Part shown: in pieces, positions 36,387-48,550 of the stretch
How positions within the stretch are numbered: position 1 is the first letter of the stretch
Layout: the number at the start of each line of letters is the position of its first letter
From: Gonatopus flavifemur
Lineage: Eukaryota > Arthropoda > Insecta > Hymenoptera > Dryinidae
Direction: 5' to 3'
DNA: 64,000 nucleotides
Assembly: GCA_018340375.1 (NCBI GenBank)
Contig: JAFFJZ010000001.1
Location: forward strand, 43,268,001 to 43,332,000
The notes under the pieces: model-generated
The model's database searches: none
What the model was told of the DNA's origin: nothing
The model's input: only the letters and a program-made list of their open reading frames with translations
Position numbers and translations under genes: made by a program

Positions 36387-38655
36387 TCATTCACATATTT
36401 CCTTAGTATTGTGAATTAAAACAGATTCATCCCAAGAACATGATAATAACAGGTCATTACACCAAGCAAGCCCTCGTACAAAATCCTTGTGATCATTATT
36501 TTCATATAGAACTGAAGATTCCTCGGAGATATTAATGACTTTGATTGGAGTGTCATCAGAGCAACAAGCCAGTAATTGTGATCTACAAAAAATGAATTTT
36601 CATTGAAATCCCATTGTATTTTGCCTATTTCAAGATACTTGATGTATGAAATGTTCAATATTGAAGTCTTATTATATACATTATTATTGAATTTATTGAT
36701 TTAATTTTCTTCTATATTCTGAATAAGGATATTTTGTTGATCATTTAATAAAATTGAGTGCAAGCAAAATCATAAATTGAGTAATTTTTTTCCTCATTGA
36801 AATAATTTTCCAACACTTTGTTTTTACAGACAGATCAAGTCTTGAAGAATCATCTCAGGGAATTTCAAATTTCTTCATGAATTCAATTTCGAATATTTTA
36901 GTTGAAAAAAACGTGTTAGAATAGTAACGTTTGTATTCTCTTAGAGGTACTAGACCCGGGACGCTAGCCAAATCTTTTGTGTATTTCTCTCTGAAATACT
37001 TGAATATTTTTAAAATATCACTCTATACAGCATCTCTTAAATGCCCATGGAAATGCTGTATAGAGCAATACTTTAAAAATATTCAAGGATTTCAGAGAAA
37101 TCTTATACAAAAGATTTGGCTAGTGCCCTGGCGTTAGTATTTCCTTAAACAGTATTTACACACAGAAAATCCTGGTTGCTGTAGTAAGTACAAATCAATC
37201 ATGCCTCTTCACTACAGTCATGTAAAAAACAACTCTGTACTGTAGGGACACAATTGATTCGTATTTACTACAGTAATCAGGATTATTTGCATATTATTGT
37301 TTCATAACACGAACTAGTCGTGTGGACTACAGCACTCAGTATTGTAGGATTTTCTCTGTGTACATATAACAGTAGGTAAATTCACTTGTTATTCAATAAT
37401 TGCTAAAACATGTGGATGTTTGGAATTATTCTTACCTTTCAGAAATTGGGTTGAATATAAGCTTACGCACTGCTCTAGAAAATATAGTTTTTTCATTTTT
37501 TAAAGGTATAGATGTATTTCTATAGTCAATGACTTTAATACTTCCATCAATTCCACCAACAATTACAAGTTCTCCATCTGGATTCCAAGTAACTGCTGTG
37601 AGAGCACAATCTTGATTATTCAAGATTCCTATCAACAGACAAATTAATGAAATTATTTCAAAATGTAATCTTTTGTCACCTGTTGATACATTCCAGAGTT
37701 TGTGCTAAATATAGATAGTATTGATAGAAATTCATATCTTACTCTTGGCAGGCTTAGGTTGTCTAACATCCCACATAAGACAGTCACTATCCATAGATAC
37801 AGATGCGAAGATAGAATCATTTTTAGGCTGCATTTCAACATCCGTGACTGTGTCTATATGAGCATTATATGTATACATAGCTAATAATTCATCTAAGTTC
37901 CATAATTTTATACTGAAACAAATATTAATGATTATTGTATTGTTTGGAAGATTGACTTGAAATGACAGAAACAGGTTCATTATTTTACCAACAATCCATG
38001 CCACCTGTGACTGCACGTAATTTGTCAGAGGATACAGATAAAGTCAAAAGGCTGTTATCATGTTGACAAGTATATCCTAGGCATGTCATTTCTTGCGTAT
38101 TACCAGTTTTATTTGGTTCTAGAATTTGTAAAACTCCACTATCTTCTCCTATAATGAATTTATCATGATCTACATGTGCGCCACAACATATACCACTTTC
38201 TGTCTTCATAGCACCGTAAGCAGCATCCCTTTCAAAGTTAGAGATTTTATTGTAGAACCAAATAGTGCCACTCCAATAACGATCAGTCATATTACTTGCA
38301 CCCAAAATGACACTTTCTTCTGTAAAATAATAGGATTTATCAACAAGGATACTTTTTCTTTGACCAAAAGTTTGGATTCACAAGCTTTCTCAATCAAAGA
38401 ATGAAGAAAATTCTGTTTTGAGAAAAAATTAGAAGTTCTACTTTTGCTACAAATGAACTTTCTTCTTTCTACGACATTTTCAATCAAATGAGAATTAGAG
38501 TTAAACTTTGTTGATAATTTCGTCTTATAACCTAAATCCTTACCACTGAACGCAGATATAAATTCTAAATTTTTGTCTAGAACAGGCGGTCGATCAGCCG
38601 GTGTCATATTTTTGTAAACTTCTGCATTTAAATTGGGATCAACTAAAATTTCCAT
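36387..38655 (-). CDS. Wdr77: Methylosome WD40 protein WDR77 / MEP50
   Basis: Beta-propeller cofactor that binds PRMT5 and presents substrates (Sm proteins, histones, Piwi-type proteins in insects) for symmetric arginine dimethylation; the fly homologue is valois. Five minus-strand exons, in reading order 38655-38544, 38319-37989, 37912-37743, 37628-37436 and 36582-36387, join in frame to 333 aa (human 342). Diagnostic matches to the vertebrate protein are VILGASNMTDRYWSGTIWFY near the N-terminus, CCIKLWNLDELLAMY, a middle blade with CLMWDVRQPKPAK, SIKVIDYRNTS, and HKDFVRGLAW with SCSWDESVLIHN at the end. WD signatures are partly degenerate, as in this family. The long fourth intron (36583-37435) carries two foldback elements. 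It is divergent from VAP33. Confidence 0.93.
36947..37139. mobile_element. Foldback element in WDR77 intron 4 (family shared with VAP33 intron 3)
   Basis: The left arm GTACTAGACCCGGGACGCTA, then GCCAAATC, is mirrored by GATTTGGCTAG..GCGTTAGTA. An inner stem pairs TATACAGCATxTC with GAAATGCTGTATA. Arm pairing is high over about 85 bp. GCTGTATAGAGCAATACTTT and ATTTGGCTAGTGCC match a second element at 42217-42436. Confidence 0.8.
37159..37360. mobile_element. TA-flanked foldback MITE, CACACAGAAAATCC ends, in WDR77 intron 4
   Basis: CACACAGAAAATCCTGGTTG and a right end GTAGGATTTTCTCTGTG are flanked by TA on both sides. GCTGTAGT, CTACAGTCAT and ACTACAG words recur in both orientations. It would be transcribed as part of the WDR77 pre-mRNA. 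Confidence 0.75.
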
Positions 38656-39389
38656 AGCGAAAGTCAGTAGGTAAACAGTTGTACAATAAAAACGCTATTA
38701 GGCTATTGGCCTATTGTTTCATCCACGAGATTCACGCCGGTAACCAATCTATAGTCTATCCTAACGTTCAATACTGTTATTCACAAGAAACTGAACAAGG
38801 CGCATGCGTCATTTCAATTTTGTTCGTCAATCATTGGCCTTTGATTCCACAATTTGCATCTGCTTCCATAGATTTTGTAGATACATGAATATTACTTTTA
38901 TTTATTGCTTACTCATGCGGAAGATAACTATACGTTACACGTAAAATAGTATTAAATAAAAAATGAATGCAATAAAAATATTAATTTGTCCAAGAGGCAA
39001 TTTTGAAGTACGTACAACTAAAAATAAATTTACCGGTCGTCAATAATATGCTCAGAGTAGTGCAATTGATCGTTGTGGTAAGATTGCTGTCGTGACGTAA
39101 CACAGCACACGGCTTCTTGATAATTTCCGTCATGACGCATGCGTATTCGATGAAGACCGAAAGTCAGAATTAGTCCAACGGAATTTTGGAAAGAAAGTGG
39201 CTGGATATCAATAGAAAGATAATACATAAGACCGTGGTGAAGAGACGAGATCTGTAATCAAAAAATTATTGAAATTTACAAACCAGTAAAGTGAAAAATT
39301 TGATAAAACATTCTTGATCTGCGTAATCTGGGAGGTGTGTTGCGGTTTTTTCTTTCTTAATCAAGAGAAGATCCAAACCGCCAAATAGG
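38656..39389. promoter_or_regulatory. Divergent promoter region between WDR77 and VAP33
   Basis: The two start codons lie 734 bp apart on opposite strands. The spacer is richer in GC and CpG than its flanks. CGCATGCGT, an NRF1 (fly ewg)-type palindrome, occurs at 38801-38809 and 39136-39144, and TGACGTAA (CREB/ATF type) at 39093-39100. Another TGACGTAA lies inside VAP33 intron 1 at 39625-39632. No TATA box was seen, as expected for broadly expressed genes. Confidence 0.6.
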
Positions 39390-42300
39390 ATGGCGAAGCC
39401 TAAACAAGTTTTAATTATCGAACCGCCAGACGAAATGCGATTCAGAGGTACGTTGAAATGAATTCTAGTTTTCTCAGCAAACATTTTCATAATTAATTCG
39501 CAACTCTTTCGGATTCGGTACGATTCTGCCAACTCCTGACAACGCAGGTTTTATGGATTCTTTCGTGGCCGCTGTTTCGTGTGAAACGAAAACTGCACAC
39601 GGTGCTTGCGCTGCGTTGTCAAGATGACGTAAGGTCATTTTTAAGAATTAAAATGTACATTCAGATCTTTTAAAGAATTATTTTTCGCGTATAAGAAAAT
39701 TTAATTCTCTCACGTACTTCTTGTGTCACCTAACCCCTATCGAGCTGCCGTACATGTATCACGTACGTCATCCACTGTCAAAAAAACAGCTCTTTGATTT
39801 TATTTTCTTTTTTCTACATTCAATATGCTGTCATATATTTATTATTTATCACTAATGTACAGAATTCATTGCCCGATAGGTGAATATGTTTTCATTATTG
39901 ACTTTTCATGGTCATTGATTGATACATAGATGAAATTTTTCGTAATTTTTTCACCTCAATCACAATGATACATAGAAATCTAATTTTAATGCATGGAGCA
40001 GGTGATGTAATTTATTTTTCAACCGTGTTTCTCGCACATGTTTGAACAAGTATCCTTCAATCTTCATTCAGGAAGAAGACATATCACTTGTTTTTTCATC
40101 ATCAGCATTAACTATGTTTGTTCAAACATCCTACCAGGTAGTTTTCATGTTTGAAAAGAGAAGAAAAGCAAAGGAAAACATTCCTTGATAATTGATTCAC
40201 AAGTATTATAGGATATGCATTCACATTCAGTTTTTTTCTATTATTTTAATTTCTACTGAGGCTATTTCCTAGACTTGTTTGAACAATTTACTGAAAAGTA
40301 AATTTGAATATTATTATAATAAGATTGTGAATGATGGATGACTCATGAATTCTTTCAAATTTATTCCATTTTATTGGAAATGTGCCTTGTCAGGATACCA
40401 ACTGATGTATTATAATTTTCTTGAATTACATATATACGCTCATTCAAAAATCATAGTGGATGATTATATGAAATATGTTTTTCATGAAAATTGATAATCG
40501 TTTAGATAAACGTGTATTAGATTAATATTCAAGACAAACATTGTATACTGATATTCAAAAAGTGGAAAAATATCAGTGTGAAAAAAAATCATTTTCATAC
40601 ATTTCTGTATATGAAACAAGTTTTAAATTGGATTTAAAACGTTTGTGCAGGTCCTTTTACAGCCTCTCCAGTTACATCGTATATCAAATTAATTAATCCA
40701 ACAAACCACACAGTATACTTCAAGATCAAGACCACTGCTCCAAAGAGGTATTGTGTACGTCCTAACGCTGGTGCTCTCAGAGCAAAAGAAGTAACAGAAA
40801 TTGCAGGTTTGTTGAAAAATTCTTATGCTGATCAAATCAAAACTATTGAAATTCTTTCTGTATCAGAGCGATTTTATTAATTATATTTAAAAATACATTA
40901 CTGGAAGTAATTTTCAATGTAAATACGAAATCAATTCAAATCAAATGTTGAATAATTCATCAGTTCATTTTGACTTGCAAGAAAAAATATTTCTTTATAT
41001 TCATTTATTTCTATTTACTCGGTTGTACGGTTTCACTGTTGTGACTATAACTCGAAAACACATTTTACTTTTTACATTTATCATACAACTTGTATTGAAA
41101 ATTTATAAATTTAATAAATTCCTCATTGGAACATTGAAAATTTCCAAAGCTTCAGTAAAACCTATTTGTTAGATGTTACTTTTGATTTTTCCTTCTAAAT
41201 TTGAAATTATAGTAATGTTTTTTATTTGTCACAGTTTGCTTACAACCATACGACTTTGATCCAGCGGAGAAAAACAAACATAAATTCATGGTACAAACTT
41301 TAATAGCTCCTGACGATCTGGATGAAAATTATCGAAATGATGTGGTATGTCATATTGAAGACAATTTTTTTCCTCAAATATTCTGAATAATTCGTTTTGC
41401 ATTTTTTTACAATCTTTTCAAAAAATTAGAATTCTACCTTTAATAATAAAAAATAATCGTGATATATTAAGCAAATGTTTTCTGCATGATTTGATTTTCT
41501 AGTTTGTTTAAAATTATGTCAATGGAGTTGGTTGCATGTTTGTCTGCCTGCATTCAGTACACTGGAAAAAACATTTCTTCAAAACATGAAATTCATCTTT
41601 CAATGTAGAAAAAAGCCTATTCATTCGATTCAATTGAGTATTCATTTGGTTCGGTACTTATAAAAAAAAAAAATAATCATGACAAATCAACGAGAATAAA
41701 TCATGAATGAATGAATTTATTTTTCTTTAGTACCTTTTTTTAAATCAATGAATGTTTTGGATCTCATTGAGAGAAAGAATTTTGCTCTTTTCATGAGACT
41801 CTTCTAAGTACCGATGATGGAAATTGAGCTACACCATCTGATGAAATTTTATTGTATATAATATAAATCGTTGAATCTCTTCTCACAGCTTTTACAAAGA
41901 TGAATGTGTAAGCACGCATGATGTGCATTCATTACGATAATTGGGCCCCTCAAAAATAATCATTGGCCGTTTTTAAACTGCAATGTAAAAAATAATTCGA
42001 CTTTGATATAATTTTTCATGATTTATAGGTTGTTGACTCAATTCATGATTTATTTCTTCAGTTTTCAATAAAAAAAACCGATCATGGTGCGAAAACCAAC
42101 AACTGTGAAGCTTGCATATTCTCATTTCTATTGGTTTTTATCATTAATTTGTTTTTTGTTTTTAGAAAATTTGGGGTGAGAATGTGAATTTAGCGATTCG
42201 ATTAGGGACTCCGGATCCCTTTTAAGGAGATACTAGCGCCGTAATACGAGTCACATCGTTTATTCCAAACTATTTGAAAATGCTTTGATAAAATCAATAT

Positions 42301-43699
42301 TTTATTTTGTGCAGCAATTCCACATGCTTCGAAAATTTGCTGTACAGAGCAATATTTTCATTTTATTCAGTCCTTTTTAAACAGTATGGAATAAACGATT
42401 TGGCTGGTACCACGGGACTATTATCCCTTGAAGGGCATTCTGTAGCTCACACAATTACTGTACGTTTTATTCATAAATTACTACAATATGTAAAAATCGA
42501 TTCTTGAAACTCCATTGGCAATGTTGTGTTTTGATTTTTGATTATGTTGATTCAAGATGAATACGTGGTATTCGACTTCGTTATATCCAGGAAGTATTCA
42601 GAGTATAAAATTGAAACATTAGGTGTTTTTCTCATGAAATTTTTTACCGAAACTTCATGCATCTTTTATTATCAAAATGAGCAATAATTAGAATTACAGT
42701 CTCTTGAGCTTCCCAAATTTTAGAGCATTAATGTTTTCATTATCTCTTCATATCAAGTTATTTATTTTTTAGGAAGATATTAACTATAAAACCTTAATTA
42801 TTTAATATTTTTCTCTTTATTCACAAAAAATGAAATCAAACCATATCAGCTGATATGCTCTTTCATTCATTTTATATGTTCTTTTTCAGTGGAAAGATAT
42901 AAAACCGGAACAATTAATGGATTCTAAATTAAAATGTGTATTCGAGCATCCAATAACAAGTGCTACAACAAAAACTACAACTACAACAACGACATCTAAA
43001 TCGGATGTCAGTACAGTTAATGGAGGGAAGAACAAAGGAACCGGGGATTCAGTTAAGTCGTCTCCCATTCAAAAACCGGTAATCCATGAGAATTCACCTG
43101 GTTGAATGTATCCGAAATTTGATAATTTAGCTCGATCTATGCATTTATTATGTGATTTGTAAATAAATAATTTAATATCCAGGCATTGGGTGAAGCCGAA
43201 GAAAAATTATTGAAAGCGGCACAAGAAGTCAATCAACTTAGAGTAGAAGAGAGTACTCTCAGGCAGGAAAATCTTCAGCTCAAAGTAAGTAGACGATACC
43301 ATATGACACTCACGTATATGGTATTAAATTTTCGTTGATCTTCTTCTTTGTTTTTTTCAATTTTATTGCATAAAAGCATGGTCTTTTCCTAGACTCTAAT
43401 TCCATGAATGTTCACGACTAATCTTTTTGTTTGAAACTAAATTACGAAAATCCAATGCTGACAGATGAGTTGAAAATAGAGTTTGACAGAAAAATTATAA
43501 ATTACAACCTATAAATCTTTATTAACAGGAAGATCTTATAAAATGGCGACTTGCGGCCATGGGCAAAGATGCTAACCTAGCAGCAGCAAAAGGTTTAACT
43601 CCAACAACCAGTAGTCCATTGTCACAAACATCAACTACAAGTGTTGTCATCGCACTAGCTATAATGATAGTTGGATATATTTTGGGAAAATTAATTTGA
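39390..43699 (+). CDS. Vap33: VAMP-associated protein VAP33 (VAPA/VAPB homologue)
   Basis: Tail-anchored ER protein that recruits FFAT-motif lipid-transfer proteins to membrane contact sites. Six exons join in frame: 39390-39447, 40651-40806, 41235-41344, 42890-43078, 43183-43284 and 43529-43699, giving 261 aa, close to mammalian VAPA/B. The MSP domain at about 7-125 includes [13 protein letters not shown], with P57 at the position of human VAPB P56, and the FFAT-binding strand KHKFMVQT (K88, M90). [21 protein letters not shown] closes the MSP. A Thr/Ser/Lys-rich linker follows, then a coiled coil at about 172-215 ([17 protein letters not shown]) and one C-terminal membrane span at about 242-259. 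Intron 3 (41345-42889) holds a foldback element. Confidence 0.97.
42217..42436. mobile_element. Foldback element in VAP33 intron 3
   Basis: CCCTTTTAAGG..ACTAGCG then ATCGTTTATTCCAAACTATT at the left are mirrored by AAACAGTATGGAATAAACGAT and TCCCTTGAAGGG at the right. GCTGTACAGAGCAATATTTT aligns with GCTGTATAGAGCAATACTTT of the copy in WDR77 intron 4. This copy is more diverged. Confidence 0.7.
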
Positions 43700-44014
43700 G
43701 CAACCTTCGTTTCAATGTCTACCTCGACAAAACTCGTTTTTCGATTATTCTTCGCCTATTTCCCCTCGCCAATCTATGTTGTTAACATGACATAGGGACT
43801 GATTTTAGTTTTCACATTATGATTGATAGTTCAAGATACATTTTTAATTTTAATAATAGTATTTTACATCAATGAAATTGTGCGACATTACGAAAAAAAA
43901 TATAGCTTTATTTGGTCAATGGATTGGATTGAACACCTTTTTTATAAGAATTATTAATTCAGAACGTGCATCATTGATATTGTATTATCCCATATTGTAA
44001 ATTGAATATAGAAT

Positions 44015-44050
44015 CATTATTATTATTATTATTATTATTAATATTATTAT
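44015..44050. repeat. ATT trinucleotide microsatellite
   Basis: A (ATT)n run with one interruption, in the region downstream of VAP33. Confidence 0.95.
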
Positions 44051-44178
44051 GATCTTTATTATTGAAACCAGTTGATGTGAGTTGAGTAAATTTATAGATT
44101 GTTTCTTAAAAGAAGATTTAAAGTCATTTCTTTAACATTCAAAGACATTCTCTCTTTACGACAGAATTCATGAATATG

Positions 44179-44184
44179 AATAAA
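44179..44184 (+). terminator. Candidate VAP33 polyadenylation signal
   Basis: AATAAA about 480 bp after the stop codon. It is the first canonical hexamer seen downstream of the stop; alternatives further on cannot be excluded. Confidence 0.45.
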
Positions 44185-45368
44185 CTTATCTGCACTTGTT
44201 CTCCTTTAAAACCATGCCGCCACTGAGTACGTAAATTATTTTCTGGATACTAATAAGTTCTACAAGAACGTGTTTTATGTATAACGATTATGAGTGAGTC
44301 AATTTTATTTCATCAATAACAATATTATGATCTTTATCACCCCATAGAAGTTTGGGGTGTACTAATTCACACAGAGCATCCGTTTTAACATTATAATTGT
44401 AATACGTGGCTAAAAAAGGAGACGGACATTGGTAAAATACTTATAGTGGCTTGTAATCCAGCAGTTGATTATGCTGGTTATATCCACCAGCGTTGACTAT
44501 ACACAGAATATTATTTAAAAACAGATTGATACATTGAATTTATCAACGCTTCAGTGTAATTTTTATTTCTTCATGTTTGTCTTACAAAATTTCAAAATAA
44601 AGGTATCTCAGATGTCAGCAAGTTTTATACTTTGTACCTTTCTTTCTTGAACTTGAACTTACTCATGCGAAGTGGTGCATGGTATTTATTCTCAATTTGA
44701 TCACTGAAGGTGATTTTCATAATGTGTACTCACAAGTACATAAATATTTATGTGTATTCGTGCCTTAGAAATAGGGACAAGTAATACGTATTGATAATGT
44801 TTCCTTATTAGCTTCCTCTAATATTCAATACTTTTTTTTGGTCGATTTTTTATTTAAATTATCAATAACAAGTTTAATATGTTACAGTTGTAACATATTA
44901 AATTCCATCAACCCTATTCTCATCCATTTAAACATTAATATATGAACGTATCTCATTCTTCGGATTGATAAAAGTGTGCAAGCTTTGAGACATCAATCTT
45001 TTTGATAAAAAATCCGAAGCACGTGTTTTTTTTTCGTTCAACACTTGAGCATGGTTATTTTAGAAGAATTAGGATTAATATAAAAAGGATCTTGCATACT
45101 TTTTGAAAGCACAGTATTGATGTACTTATATGTTGTATGAATGTAAAATAAATATTACAAAACATAAAAATCAATTATAATATAATAATTTATGATGCAA
45201 TATACGTTAGAGAACACTGATTTTTATGTACAATATTATATTGATTATTATGATGTAAGTGTAAAATGTTGGGAAGGTATTTTCTTTCTTGGACATCAAC
45301 AAATTATCCAGAGTTTATTGATTTTATAAAACCTGATTACAGTGTGTATAATTGTTATATGTTATAGT
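44185..45368. other. AT-rich intergenic DNA
   Basis: No gene or clear repeat was recognised. GTTACAGTTGTAAC-type short palindromes occur by chance-level expectation in AT-rich DNA. Confidence 0.5.
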
Positions 45369-45505
45369 CAGTGATGAGTACGTTACTCGTTACCGTTACT
45401 CATTCTATATAAGATATATATAATAAATACATGATTTTTATACAAAATATATATTGTGATATAGATTTTATATATAATGAGTAACGAGTAACGTACCCAT
45501 CACTG
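45369..45505. mobile_element. hAT-type MITE with perfect 8-bp target duplication
   Basis: The left end is CAGTGATGAGTACGTTACTC. The right end reads CAGTGATGGGTACGTTACTC on the minus strand. GTTATAGT flanks it perfectly at 45361-45368 and 45506-45513. The interior is (TA)-rich and 137 bp in total. Its ends resemble the hAT MITE at 13879-14019. Confidence 0.92.
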
Positions 45506-45513
45506 GTTATAGT

Positions 45514-47144
45514 AACAATTCATTGTGTAAATAAATGAATATAAATCATACAAATCTAAGAAACAGCGAAGAAAGATGGAAATTTATGGTGATTATTGAT
45601 TGTTATAATTGAAGTAATAGATCTAAATATCAGTAAAATTATTACAAGTAATTTTGAACTGTACAGTTTCTTGTAATGTGCATTTTGTAAATTATTTGAT
45701 ATAATTTCGAAATTGGAGTATGGAGCATAGTTTGAGATACGTTCATGGAAGAAAAAGAAAGTGTATAGAAAGTGTTTAGGTATGGATTGTTTGTAGCCTT
45801 GAAATAAAAGAATCCATCCTGTTCGTAATAATGAAGTATTGTTATAACAACAAAATAATAATCCATATATACGTATATAAGTTGAAATATTTTTATTTCA
45901 ACTGCCATAACATTAAACAATTCGAAAAATTGAAAGCGTTTGGAAGTCCTTTTTACTTCCAGTTTTGATGTTTTCATTGTTTGGATACTATTATTATGTA
46001 TGTATTGTTTTGAAGTTCAAACCCAAATAATAGAAAGTTAACGGCATTGTTTTTGAGAAAAAAAAAAAGGAATTGATTCAATTTTCATCTTATATTCGTT
46101 TTTAGAGATTGCGTACTCCTACAACATTCCAATTGTTGAATCAACACAGGCCACAGGTCACAAGGAATGAAGAATTCAATATAAATTTTACATAGTGAGA
46201 ATACTGTTGAGAATTTTTGGACAAAAAAGAAGCATTTTTTTTCTTATAAAATTAGTTACTCAATAATTAAAGAATATTGGTTGTGCGTTTTTGTGGCTAA
46301 ATTTTTATTGGACAAATATATAAAATTAAAGATGTTGTGTTGAGGTTTGAATCGCTTATCGAAACGAAACGAAAATTCAAACTCACAAAATTTGATGAAC
46401 CATCGTTTTTTATCTTTTCGAATTAATTCCTTGAAACTGGAAAGTTCATTTAAAGAATATACAGCAAGAGCTAAGGTCTTCAACAGCTGAGTATTTCGTT
46501 ATTCGGTTACTAATCCGTTCCAATAAACGATTCAAACTTCAGCAACATGAATCAAAGAATATTCAAAATTATATCCTGGACAGTAATAAATTTGACTTTG
46601 AATTTGTTGTATATTATTCCATTTTGTCCATTGCCAGTCGATTTGTTATTTTTTTTATTCTCTTTGAATAAAAATAATATGGATATATAATGAATGTACA
46701 GCATGAAAAATTACCACTCATATTACTTTTGTAATCCTCATCAACTGTACAATTTTCATCTCTACATAATATGTAAAGTCTGTTTTTGCTATCTCAGTGG
46801 TTTCAGGTACCAAAGGTGTTGTTGAGGGGCCTTGAAGAGTCTCGAAACGGCTCCATTTCACTTTGATGTGAACACAATTTAGAACAAATTGTTGAAAAAA
46901 GAAAAAAAATAAGCATGGGAGATAATATTAATATAATGTTTGAAATCTAATATTTTTTAGACAGAATTCACGGTACTCTTTTGAGAGCAGAATTACAGGA
47001 AAAATCCTTTAGATTCAAGAGAAAGCATAATTCTTTGAATAAACTTTTGAGATTGAATACATTCTCTTTTTCTTGAAGAATAAGAAAAACACGTACAACA
47101 ATTGAAGAATTCTACATATTTTATTTTCAGATAGAAACCGACTG
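45514..47144. other. AT-rich intergenic DNA
   Basis: A 111-codon minus-strand frame at 45642-45977 and smaller frames have no recognisable motif. A more complex patch at 46800-46860 was not identified. Confidence 0.5.
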
Positions 47145-47240
47145 CCCTAACAGCACTCGGAGATTCTTGAAACGTTCTAAGAACGTCCGGACGTGTTTTG
47201 AACGTTTTAAAAACATTCAACGGACTTTATGCTGTTCGGG
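47145..47240. repeat. Short foldback, CCCTAACAGCAC ends
   Basis: CCCTAACAGCACTCGG at the left and TATGCTGTTCGGG at the right pair. The interior has inverted GAAACGTTCTAAGAACGT words. It belongs with the CCCAGAnAGCAC-ended class. Confidence 0.6.
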
Positions 47241-47349
47241 TGGAGAAGGTTGCTTGGATTAGGACATGGCAGTGAGTGTACTGTGACATTTCGAGAGAAA
47301 AATTTCATCTTATTTATACATAATTTTAAACAGTTTATATGTAACTTAT

Positions 47350-48316
47350 AAAAAAGTAAAATAAACGCCAATTCCATGAAAACATGTCAATCTCAGAATA
47401 ATCTACTGACAAAAAATTCTTTGAACAAACACTTCACTCTGTCCAGAATTTTACTTGAACTAGTAATTAAATATATACCATTTAAAAAAAAAAGATGTGA
47501 AAGCAATATCAGTTACAAAGTACATTTGGAGATCCAAATGCTATGTGAACAATTTCGATTATATATTGTAATTTTAATTTGTCAAAAATGCATTCACAGT
47601 AGTTTGTAATTTTTGAAAAACATCCTCATCTTGAAAATATGTGTAAAGGAAAATAGAACAAAAATTAAGTTCATCCACTTCACACCCTAGAAACAACTCT
47701 GAGTTCCTCTAAACCAAACGTGTTGGTTCTTCCAGATATGTTTTGAAACCCACTTCGACGCGGAGTACTTAGCGTGGCCGATGATGATTTCGTAAAATCA
47801 TATTATTCAAATTCCTATCTTGATGCTCTTCACAAATTTTTTTTGAATATAATCAAGACTGCAAACTCATGCTATCGACTACGCCAAGTATCCCGCATCG
47901 ACATGTATTTCAAAACATATCTGAAACAACCAACACGTTTGGTTTAGAGTAACTTAGAATTGTTTCTAGTGTGTGAAGTGGATGAAATTAATTTTTGTTC
48001 TATTTTCCTTTATACATATTTTCAAGATGAGGATGTTTTTTAGCACTCACAAACTACTATGAATGCATTTTTGACAAATTAAAATCAATTTATTAGACAA
48101 ATAAATATATTAGAGATTGTTCACAAATCATTTGGATCACCAAATGTACTTAGTAACTGATATTGATTCCACATTTTTTTTAAATGGTATATATTTGCTA
48201 GTTCACGTAAAATCCTGGACAGAGTGAAATTTTTGTTCAAAGAATTTTTTGTCAGTAGATTATTCTGAGAGATTGACATGTTTTCATGGATTCGGCGTTT
48301 TTTTTACTTTTTTGGA
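47350..48316. repeat. Palindrome of about 0.97 kb with arms of about 450 bp
   Basis: From AAAAGTAAAATAAACGCC through CCATGAAAACATGTCAATCT and TCTGACAAAAAATTC-like sequence to ATATGTTTTGAAA, the left arm (about 47350-47795) is repeated inverted in the right arm (about 47870-48316). The spacer is about 75 bp. Many substitutions and a few short indels separate the arms, so it is not brand new. No open frame is conserved in both arms. No terminal motif typical of a known class was found. Confidence 0.85.
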
Positions 48317-48353
48317 GTTTTTTAATGGGGATTTCACCCATTCTTATGAATTA

Positions 48354-48468
48354 ATCATAATTTTATTATTATTTCCCAAACTTCCTTATCATTAAAGAGG
48401 TACTTTCCTCCCCGCTTCTAAATATCAATGACAAGGAAGTTTGGGAAATAATAATGAAATTATCATGA
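48354..48468. repeat. Foldback with TTTCCCAAACTTCCTT arms
   Basis: TCATAATTTTATTATTATTT then CCCAAACTTCCTT at the left are mirrored by AAGGAAGTTTGGGAAATAAT and GAAATTATCATGA at the right. The loop is GC-richer (CCTCCCCGC). Non-coding. Confidence 0.8.
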
Positions 48469-48550
48469 TCGCAATTAACTACAGTGTCATCCTTATGAAA
48501 AAAATCCGATATCGGAATTTCATCGTTATGTGATCAGTTTCATCAATGGT

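Noticed and set aside
39266..39532. 88-codon minus-strand frame over VAP33 exon 1
   Set aside because: It overlaps the VAP33 start on the other strand and has no recognisable motif.
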